Shown: piece by piece, positions 54,626 to 63,493 of the stretch
Numbering within the stretch: the stretch's first letter is position 1
Layout of the letters: every line of letters starts with the position of its first letter
Assembly: GCF_022213955.1 (NCBI RefSeq)
Contig: NZ_JAKNTW010000026.1
Coordinates: forward strand, 1-63,493
Direction: 5' to 3'
Length of the DNA: 63,493 bases
From: Dolomitihabitans soli
Lineage (GTDB): Bacteria > Actinomycetota > Actinomycetes > Streptosporangiales > Streptosporangiaceae
Made by a program: the position numbers and the translations under genes
The notes under the pieces: generated by a model
What the model saw: the letters and a program-made list of their open reading frames with translations, nothing else
The model's database searches: none
Told to the model about the DNA's origin: nothing

Positions 54626-55523
54626 ACGTCACCGCCGGCGTCAAGGCCGGCACCCTCATCGAGGCGCTGCCCTGGCTGGCCCGCTTCCACGGCGCGACCG
54701 TCGTCATCAAGTACGGCGGCAACGCCATGACCGAGGAGTCGCTCAAGCAGAGCTTCGCCGAGGACGTCGTCTTCCTGCGATACGCCGGGCTCAAGCCGGT
54801 CATCGTGCACGGCGGCGGCCCGCAGATCAGCGCCCACCTCGACCGGCTCGGCATCGAGAGCAGCTTCACCGCCGGGCTGCGGGTGACCACGCCCGAGGCC
54901 ATGGAAGTCGTCCGGATGGTGCTGGTCGGCCAGGTCAACCGCGACGTCGTGGGCCTGATCAACGACCACGGCCCGTTCGCGGTCGGCATGTCGGGAGAGG
55001 ACGCCCACCTGTTCACCGCCATCCGCAAGCACGCGCTGGTGGACGGCGAGCCGGTCGACATCGGCCAGGTCGGCGACATCGTGAAGGTCGAGGCCGGAGC
55101 CGTGCGCGCGCTCCTCGACAACGGCCGCATCCCGGTGGTGAGCAGCATCGCCAGGAGCGATGACGGCACCGTCTACAACGTGAACGCCGACACGGCCGCC
55201 GCCGAACTCGCGGTCGCCCTCGACGCCGACAAGCTGGTCGTGCTCACCGACGTCGAGGGACTGTACGCCGACTGGCCGGACAGCGACGAGGTGATCGGCC
55301 GGCTCACCGGCGACCAGCTGGCGGAGCTGCTGCCCAGCCTGTCGAGCGGGATGCTGCCCAAGATGGGCGCCTGCCTGACGGCCGTGCGCGGCGGGGTGGC
55401 CCAGGCCCATGTGCTCGACGGCCGGACCCCGCACGCGCTACTGCTGGAGGTCTTCACCGACGAGGGGATCGGCACCATGGTCGTGCCCGGCAGCAAGGAC
55501 GAGAACGACAGGGAGGTGGCACT

Positions 55524-55527
<4 letters not shown>
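54622..55527 (+). CDS. argB: Acetylglutamate kinase
   Basis: 301 aa; phosphorylates N-acetylglutamate. [10 protein letters not shown] (phosphate loop), HGGGPQIS (substrate loop) and [12 protein letters not shown] are intact. In organisms like this it is commonly the step inhibited by arginine; the N-terminal helix that mediates this is present ([16 protein letters not shown]). The ATG overlaps the argJ stop by 4 nt and the TGA overlaps argD. Confidence 0.95.
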
Positions 55528-58125
<2,598 letters not shown>

Positions 58126-58147
58126 CCCGCGTCGGCCACGACGCGGG
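58126..58147 (+). terminator. Hairpin between argR and argG
   Basis: A perfect 9-bp stem (58126-58134 with 58139-58147) and 4-nt loop GCCA begin immediately after the argR stop. argG follows 44 nt later on the same strand, so this is either a partial terminator or an attenuator. Confidence 0.55.
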
Positions 58148-58191
58148 CCAGCCGCCGCTCCCACATCAGCCTTTCGCAATGGAGACAGATC

Positions 58192-59391
58192 ATGAACGAC
58201 CGGGTCGTACTCGCCTTTTCCGGTGGCCTCGACACCTCCGTGGCCATCCCGTTCCTCGCCGAGAAGATGGGGGCCGAGGTCGTCGCCGTCGCGCTCGACG
58301 TCGGTCAGGGCGGCGAGGAGATGGAGGTCATCCAGAAGCGCGCCATCGACTGCGGCGCCGTCGAGTCGGTCGTGGTGGACGCCCGCGAGGAGTTCGCGGC
58401 CGACTTCTGCGTCCCCGCGCTGCAGGCCAACGCGCTCTACATGGACCGCTACCCGCTGGTCTCCGCGTTGTCCCGGCCGCTCATCGTCAAGCACCTGGCG
58501 AAGGCCGCCAAGGAGTTCGGCGGGACCCACGTCTCCCACGGCTGCACGGGCAAGGGCAACGACCAGGTCAGGTTCGAGGCCGGCCTGGCCGCGCTCAACC
58601 CCTCCCTGAAGATCGTCGCCCCGGCCCGCGACTACGCGTGGACCCGGGACAAGGCCATCGCCTTCGCCGACGAGAAGGGGCTGCCGATCGACGTCTCCAA
58701 GAAGTCGCCCTACTCCATCGACCAGAACATCTGGGGCAGGGCCGTGGAGACCGGCTTCCTGGAGGACATCTGGAACGGCCCGATCGAGGACGTCTACTCC
58801 TACACCGCGGACCCGGCGCAGCCGCGCGAGGCCGACGAGGTCGTCATCGCCTTCGCCAAGGGCGTGCCGGTCGCGATCGACGGCCGGGCGCTGACCCCGT
58901 TCCAGATCATCGCCGAGCTGAACGACCGGGCGGGCGCGCAGGGCGTGGGCCGCCTCGACATGGTCGAGGACCGGCTGGTCGGCATCAAGTCGCGCGAGGT
59001 CTACGAGGCGCCGGGCGCCATCGCGCTGATCACCGCGCACATGGAGCTGGAGAGCGTCACCGTCGAGCGCGACCTGGCCCGCTTCAAGCGCAGCGTGGAC
59101 CAGCGCTGGGGCGAGCTGGTCTACGACGGCCTGTGGTTCTCGCCGCTGAAGAAGGCGCTCGACGAGTTCATCAGCGAAGCCCAGGAGCACGTGACCGGCG
59201 AGATCCGGATGACCCTGCACGGCGGCCGGGCCGTCGTCACCGGCCGCCGCTCCAGCACCTCCCTCTACGACTTCAACCTGGCCACCTACGACACCGGCGA
59301 CACCTTCGACCAGTCCCTCGCCAAGGGCTTCGTCGAGCTGTGGAGCCTCCCCTCCAAGATCGCCGCCGCCCGTGACGCCCGAGTGAGCTGA
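58192..59391 (+). CDS. argG: Argininosuccinate synthase
   Basis: 399 aa; ATP-dependent joining of citrulline and aspartate. The PP-loop [10 protein letters not shown] and [13 protein letters not shown] are conserved. ATG at 58192 preceded by GGAGA. It has its own short upstream region with the hairpin at 58126-58147, so its expression may be partly independent of argCJBDFR. Confidence 0.95.
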   Translation: MNDRVVLAFSGGLDTSVAIPFLAEKMGAEVVAVALDVGQGGEEMEVIQKRAIDCGAVESVVVDAREEFAADFCVPALQANALYMDRYPLVSALSRPLIVKHLAKAAKEFGGTHVSHGCTGKGNDQVRFEAGLAALNPSLKIVAPARDYAWTRDKAIAFADEKGLPIDVSKKSPYSIDQNIWGRAVETGFLEDIWNGPIEDVYSYTADPAQPREADEVVIAFAKGVPVAIDGRALTPFQIIAELNDRAGAQGVGRLDMVEDRLVGIKSREVYEAPGAIALITAHMELESVTVERDLARFKRSVDQRWGELVYDGLWFSPLKKALDEFISEAQEHVTGEIRMTLHGGRAVVTGRRSSTSLYDFNLATYDTGDTFDQSLAKGFVELWSLPSKIAAARDARVS

Positions 59392-59510
59392 CGTGCGCCT
59401 CGCCGCGCCCCAGTCGGTGAATGCGATCGATGAGAGGTGCGGCGGTCCAGTGCACTAAGGTCGCGGGTGAAAATCGGGAGGTCGAGGGTGGACGATGGAG
59501 GGGAGCAACG

Positions 59511-60929
59511 GTGACTGAGGGTGGCAAGGCGATGCGTTTGTGGGGGGCCAGATTTGAAGGAGGTCCCGCCGACGCGCTGACACGTCTTTCCGTGAGCGTG
59601 CAGTTCGACTGGCGGCTCGCCCCGTACGATCTGCAGGCCTCCCGGGCGCACGCCCGGGTCCTGCATCGCGCGGACCTGCTGACCGACGACGAGCTGGGCC
59701 GGATGATCGGCGCGCTCGACGATCTGGAACGGGCCTGCAAGCTGGGTGAGTTCCGGCCCACCGTGGCCGACGAGGACGTGCACACCGCCCTCGAACGCGG
59801 CCTGCTGGAGCGCCTCGGCGCGCTCGGCGGCAAGCTGCGGGCCGGCCGCAGCCGGAACGACCAGGTCGCCACCGACCTGCGGCTCTACCTCCGCGACCAT
59901 GTGCGGCACATCGTCTCGCGGCTGGTGGAGCTGGAGACCGCGCTGATGAGCCAGGCCGAGGAGCACACGGAGACCGCCGCGCCGGGGATGACCCACCTGC
60001 AGCACGCGCAGCCGGTCTCCTTCGGCCACCAGCTCCTGGCCCACGTCCATCCCTTCACCCGTGACATCGACCGCCTGCGTGACTGGGACCGGCGCACCGC
60101 CGTCTCACCGCTCGGCTCGGGCGCGCTGGCCGGATCCTCGCTGCCCCTGGACCCGAAGGCCGTCGCCGAGGAGCTCGGCTTCGACAGCGCCGCCCCCAAC
60201 TCGATGGACGCGGTCGCCGACCGTGACTTCGCCGCGGAGTTCCTGTTCGACGCCGCGTTGATCGGTGTCCACCTGTCGCGGCTCGGCGAGGAGATCGTCC
60301 TGTGGGCGTCGCAGGAGTTCCGCTGGATCGAGATGGACGACGCCTACTCCACCGGCTCCTCGATCATGCCGCAGAAGAAGAACCCCGACGTCGCCGAACT
60401 CGCCCGCGGCAAGTCGGCCCGCCTGATCGGCTCGCTGACCACCCTGCTCACGGTGTTGAAGGGCCTCCCGCTCACCTACAACCGTGACCTCCAGGAAGAC
60501 AAGGAGCCGGTGTTCGACGCCGTCGACACCCTCCTTCTGGTGCTCCCCGCCGTCGCCGGGCTGGTCGCCACCATGCGGGTGAACACCGCCCGGATGCAGG
60601 CCAGCGCGCCCGACGGTTTCGCCCTGGCCACCGACCTCGCCGAGCTGCTGGTGCGCAAGGGCGTGCCGTTCCGCGACGCGCACGAGGCCGTCGGGCACCT
60701 GGTGGTCTGGTGCCAGGTCAACGACAAGACCCTCGACGAGCTGACCGACGAGGAGCTCGCCAAGGTCTCCCCGCACTTCACTCCCGACTCGCGCGACGTG
60801 CTCAACGTGCCCGGCGCCCTCGCCGCCCGCAAGGCGTACGGCGGGACCGCCCCCGACCGCGTCCGCGACCAGCTCGCCTCGCTGCGCGAGATCGTCGACG
60901 ACCAGGCCGCATGGGCGAGCGGCGCCTAG
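59511..60929 (+). CDS. argH: Argininosuccinate lyase
   Basis: 472 aa; releases arginine and fumarate. The fumarase-superfamily signature [12 protein letters not shown] and [13 protein letters not shown] are intact. The GTG at 59511 is chosen because GGAGGGGAG lies about 5 nt before it; codons upstream to 59421 are not homologous. The 119-nt gap after argG holds no gene. The 3' end overlaps the DNA glycosylase gene by 19 nt. Confidence 0.95.
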   Translation: MTEGGKAMRLWGARFEGGPADALTRLSVSVQFDWRLAPYDLQASRAHARVLHRADLLTDDELGRMIGALDDLERACKLGEFRPTVADEDVHTALERGLLERLGALGGKLRAGRSRNDQVATDLRLYLRDHVRHIVSRLVELETALMSQAEEHTETAAPGMTHLQHAQPVSFGHQLLAHVHPFTRDIDRLRDWDRRTAVSPLGSGALAGSSLPLDPKAVAEELGFDSAAPNSMDAVADRDFAAEFLFDAALIGVHLSRLGEEIVLWASQEFRWIEMDDAYSTGSSIMPQKKNPDVAELARGKSARLIGSLTTLLTVLKGLPLTYNRDLQEDKEPVFDAVDTLLLVLPAVAGLVATMRVNTARMQASAPDGFALATDLAELLVRKGVPFRDAHEAVGHLVVWCQVNDKTLDELTDEELAKVSPHFTPDSRDVLNVPGALAARKAYGGTAPDRVRDQLASLREIVDDQAAWASGA

Positions 60930-61537
60930 ACCGGGACTTCTTCGACCGGCCCGCGCACGAGGTGGCCCCCGACCTGCTCGGGCGGGTCCTCGTGCACGGG
61001 CCCGTCGCCGTACGCCTCACCGAGACCGAGGCGTACGGCTCGCCGGGCGAGGATCCGGCTTCGCACACCTACCGAGGCAAGACCCCGCGCAACTCGGTCA
61101 TGTTCGGCCCTCCCGGCCACCTCTACGTCTACTTCACGTACGGCATGCACTTCTGCGCCAACCTGGTCTGCCTTCCCGAGGGCACGGGCTCCGGCGTGCT
61201 CCTGCGCGCGGGCGAGGTGGTGGACGGGCTGACGGAGGCACGGGGACGGCGGGGCGATCCGGTCCGGGACCGTGACCTCGCGCGTGGTCCCGCGCGCCTC
61301 GCGGTCGCCCTCGGGTTCGGCCGGGAGCACAACGGCCTCGACGTGTGCGGCCCCGGCGAACCGCAGATCTTCGAGGGGTCGCCGCCGGCCGTATTCCACG
61401 CCGGCCCGCGCACCGGTGTGTCCACCGGGGCGCAGACCCCGTGGCGCTTCTGGATCGGGAACGAGCCCACGGTCTCGCCGTACCGCGCGCACGTACCCCG
61501 GCGCCGGTCGTATCCAAGTGGCGAATCGGTGCCCTGA
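60911..61537 (+). CDS. DNA-3-methyladenine glycosylase, AAG/MPG family
   Basis: 208 aa; removes alkylated purines in base-excision repair. [21 protein letters not shown] contains the catalytic Glu and the substrate-binding region, and [18 protein letters not shown] is the conserved core. The ATG lies within the last 19 nt of argH, so it is probably co-transcribed with it. Its 3' end is followed by tyrS after 53 nt, a typical actinobacterial order. Confidence 0.92.
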   Translation: MGERRLDRDFFDRPAHEVAPDLLGRVLVHGPVAVRLTETEAYGSPGEDPASHTYRGKTPRNSVMFGPPGHLYVYFTYGMHFCANLVCLPEGTGSGVLLRAGEVVDGLTEARGRRGDPVRDRDLARGPARLAVALGFGREHNGLDVCGPGEPQIFEGSPPAVFHAGPRTGVSTGAQTPWRFWIGNEPTVSPYRAHVPRRRSYPSGESVP

Positions 61538-61590
61538 TCGGGCAGGCTGTGCCGTACAGATCCATCTCCGACCAACCGAAAGCTAGGATC

Positions 61591-62856
61591 GTGACCGACA
61601 TCCTCGATGACCTCGCCTGGCGTGGCCTGATCGCCCAGTCCACCGATGTTGACGCGCTGCGTACGGCACTGGCCGAGGGCCGGATCACGGTCTATTGCGG
61701 GTTCGACCCGTCCGCGCCCTCGCTGCACGTCGGAAACCTGGTGCCCCTGCTCACCCTGACCCGTATCCAGCGGGCCGGAAACCGGGCGATCGGGCTGGTC
61801 GGCGGGGCGACGGGGCTGATCGGCGACCCGAGCGGCCGCTCCACCGAGCGGACTCTCAACGCGGCCGAGATCGTCGAGGAGTGGGTGTCCAGGATCCGGG
61901 TCCAGGTGGAGAAGTTCCTCGCCTTCGACGACAGCCCGACGGGCGCGCTGCTGGTGAGCAACCTGGACTGGACGGCCGGCATGTCGGCGATCGACTTCCT
62001 GCGTGACATCGGCAAGCACTTTCCGGTCAACCGGATGCTCGCCCGTGAGGCGGTCTCCGCCCGGCTGGGCGGTGACGGGCTCAGCTACACCGAGTTCAGC
62101 TACCAGATCCTGCAGTCCAACGACTACCTGGAGCTCTACCGCCAGCATGGCTGCACACTGCAGATCGGCGGCAGCGACCAGTGGGGCAACATCACCGCCG
62201 GCTGCGACCTCATCCGCCGGGTGGAGGGCGCGCACGTCCACGCGCTGACCGTGCCGTTGATCACCAAGGCCGACGGGACCAAGTTCGGCAAGACCGCGGG
62301 CGGTTCGGTATGGCTCGATCCCGAGCTGACCTCGCCGTACGCCTTCTACCAGTTCTGGCTCAACGCCGACGACCGTGACGTCGTGAGGTTCCTCAAGATC
62401 TTCAGCTTCCGGTCCAGGGAGGAGATCGAGGAGCTGGAGAAGGCCACCTCGGAACGGCCCGCCGCGCGGGAGGCCCAGCGAGCCCTGGCCGAGGAGTTCA
62501 CCGCGCTCGTGCACGGGCCGGAGGAGCTCTCCCGGGTGCTCGCCGCGTCAAGGGCCCTGTTCGGTCAGGGATCGCTGGAGGAGCTCGACGTACGGACGCT
62601 GGGGTCGGCCCTGTCGGAGGTGCCGCTGGCCTCCGTGGCCACGCTGGGCGCGTCGTTCGTCGACCTGCTCGCGGAGAGCGGGCTGGTGAAGTCGAAGTCG
62701 GAGGCGCGGCGGGCCGTCAAGGAGGGCGGCGCCTACCTGAACAACTTGAAGATCACCGACGAGGGATACGTGCCGGTGGCGGATGATCTGCTGCACGGGC
62801 GTTATCTGGTGCTTCGTCGTGGCAAGCGTTCGATCGGTGGGGTCGAGGTGGCTTGA
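61591..62856 (+). CDS. tyrS: Tyrosyl-tRNA synthetase
   Basis: 421-aa class I synthetase. The HIGH-type motif is HVGN (in [12 protein letters not shown]) and the KMSKS-type motif is KFGKT. GSDQWGN and an S4 RNA-binding domain at the C-terminus (about 350-421) are present. The GTG at 61591 matches the usual start; the frame is open upstream into the glycosylase gene without homology. A hairpin follows, then the rRNA operon. Confidence 0.95.
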   Translation: MTDILDDLAWRGLIAQSTDVDALRTALAEGRITVYCGFDPSAPSLHVGNLVPLLTLTRIQRAGNRAIGLVGGATGLIGDPSGRSTERTLNAAEIVEEWVSRIRVQVEKFLAFDDSPTGALLVSNLDWTAGMSAIDFLRDIGKHFPVNRMLAREAVSARLGGDGLSYTEFSYQILQSNDYLELYRQHGCTLQIGGSDQWGNITAGCDLIRRVEGAHVHALTVPLITKADGTKFGKTAGGSVWLDPELTSPYAFYQFWLNADDRDVVRFLKIFSFRSREEIEELEKATSERPAAREAQRALAEEFTALVHGPEELSRVLAASRALFGQGSLEELDVRTLGSALSEVPLASVATLGASFVDLLAESGLVKSKSEARRAVKEGGAYLNNLKITDEGYVPVADDLLHGRYLVLRRGKRSIGGVEVA

Positions 62857-62866
62857 CCCGTCGTGT

Positions 62867-62906
62867 GGAAGGGCCGTCTCCGGCGACTGCTGGCGGCGGC
62901 CTTTCC
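62867..62906 (+). terminator. Hairpin after tyrS
   Basis: Arms GGAAGGGCCG (62867-62876) and CGGCCTTTCC (62897-62906) pair with one wobble over a 20-nt loop, 10 nt after the tyrS stop. It would keep tyrS transcription out of the rRNA promoters. Confidence 0.6.
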
Positions 62907-62927
62907 GCGTCGGTGAGGCGGGTTGAT

Positions 62928-62956
62928 TTGACGGATACCCCGACGCCGCCTAATGT
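62928..62956 (+). promoter_or_regulatory. rrn promoter 1
   Basis: TTGACG and TAATGT are separated by exactly 17 bp. Confidence 0.75.
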
Positions 62957-63103
62957 TTCGTCTCGCCCCGGGAGCGAGCCGGACGCCTGAAACGGCGGAC
63001 GGGCCCCCAGGGGACACCTTCGTAGCGAACCTCTCGACCGCCCGTCTGTGACGGCGTGGTCGAGGCTGTTCCGCCGCGCCCCTCGCCCGTAAAACCGGTT
63101 GAG

Positions 63104-63133
63104 TTGGACATGGCGAGGATGGCACGGTAAGTT
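63104..63133 (+). promoter_or_regulatory. rrn promoter 2
   Basis: TTGGAC and TAAGTT are separated by 18 bp, 176 bp downstream of promoter 1. Confidence 0.65.
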
Positions 63134-63204
63134 TAGAGGGTTGCCCGGAGACGGGGAGCTTGGAAGACGCACACTGCGAAGAAGATCGTCCAGAACGTTG
63201 GCGG

Positions 63205-63233
63205 TTGACTCGCTAGGGTGGGCCTGCTATAGT
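63205..63233 (+). promoter_or_regulatory. rrn promoter 3
   Basis: TTGACT and TATAGT with 17-bp spacing, the closest to consensus of the three and nearest the 16S gene (about 190 bp). Confidence 0.85.
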
Positions 63234-63303
63234 AACTCACGGAAGTGTGCGCCCCGCCTGCAATCGGAGCCGATAGACTCTGGTTCGGCGGTGTACGCGT
63301 CCG

Positions 63304-63423
63304 TTTCTTGAGAACTCAACAGTGTGTTCAAAAAGCCAGTGCATGATGCACAACCCCGTCACGTTAATTGTGACGGATTCCTTTGGTTGACATTTATGTC
63401 AGCCAGGTGAAGTTTCCAAGCAT
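63304..63423 (+). promoter_or_regulatory. 16S rRNA leader with antitermination and processing elements
   Basis: TTGAGAACTCAACAGTGTG (63308-63326) is a block I recognise from actinomycete rRNA leaders, where it precedes boxA-type antitermination and processing signals. Two hairpins follow: CCGTCAC/GTGACGG (63356-63376) and GGTTGACA/TGTCAGCC (63385-63404). The second probably sits near an RNase III processing site. Confidence 0.7.
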
Positions 63424-63493
63424 TTTTTGGAGAGTTTGATCCTGGCTCAGGACGAACGCTGGCGGCGTGCTTAACACATGCAAGTCGAGCGGA
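63424..63493 (+). rRNA. rrs: 16S ribosomal RNA, 5' end (truncated by window)
   Basis: AGAGTTTGATCCTGGCTCAG starts at 63431, equivalent to E. coli position 8, and is followed by GACGAACGCTGGCGGCGTGC. This is the standard bacterial 16S start. Aligning to E. coli puts nucleotide 1 near 63424. The final GTCGAGCGGA favours Streptosporangiaceae-like 16S. Only 70 nt are in the window. Confidence 0.97.

Larger units (their letters stand above)
62857..63423 (+). other. tyrS-rrn intergenic region
   Basis: No protein gene is supported in this 567-nt stretch. It holds a terminator for tyrS, three tandem sigma-70-type promoters and the rRNA leader. The longest open frame, 70 codons from 63099, lacks a ribosome-binding site and runs through promoter sequence. 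Confidence 0.7.

Overview
This window comes from a high-GC actinomycete chromosome. GTG starts are frequent, genes overlap by 4 nt (GTGA or ATGA) throughout, and the gene blocks pdxT-yebC-ruvCAB-yajC-secDF-apt-rel, infC-rpmI-rplT-pheST and argCJBDFRGH are typical of the group. The window ends 70 nt into a 16S rRNA gene; its last bases (GTCGAGCGGA) resemble the Streptosporangiaceae (Nonomuraea, Streptosporangium, Microbispora), but that placement is an inference. The first 70 bases are almost pure C and look like a contig edge.

Layout. 80-1716: a MarR regulator and an MFS exporter overlapping by 4 nt, controlled by a 35-nt palindrome that covers the regulator's start. 1748-12811: a sugar-utilisation locus. 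A GntR regulator with a palindromic operator precedes a binding lipoprotein, two permeases (no ATPase gene), a GH38-type glycosidase and a glucarate-dehydratase-like enolase. A UUCG terminator separates these from a convergent operon of secreted propeller-like protein, mutarotase-like protein and SDR oxidoreductase. 12965-27964: the housekeeping block, interrupted between yebC and ruvC by an Eis-like acetyltransferase and a PqqD-S2P membrane protease preceded by an overlapping 41-codon ORF. ruvC has a perfect LexA-type box. 27104-32790: two paralogous membrane-anchored cyclophilins bracket an MBL hydrolase, hisS and aspS. 33002-41084: a DUF2231-like membrane protein, rarA, two small proteins, alaS, ruvX, mltG and aroE, with a decayed copy of the mltG 3' end in the ruvX-mltG gap. 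41085-48490: infC (AUC start), rpmI, rplT, a SpoU-type methyltransferase, an orphan PAS histidine kinase and pheST. 48620-52245: an MFS exporter, a SnoaL-like protein and an acyl-CoA synthetase with a TetR-type operator. 52446-62856: the arginine genes, a DNA-3-methyladenine glycosylase and tyrS. 62857-63493: three strong tandem promoters, the rRNA leader and the 16S 5' end.

How it works together. Most of the window is translation, secretion, DNA repair and arginine synthesis. The accessory parts are the sugar locus and the yebC-ruvC insertion. The sugar locus would import an oligosaccharide, cleave it in the cytoplasm and oxidise or dehydrate the product; its substrate cannot be read from sequence. 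The insertion (acetyltransferase, small peptide ORF, PqqD-containing intramembrane protease) is the best candidate for an undescribed peptide-maturation or signalling system. That reading rests on architecture and gene overlap only.
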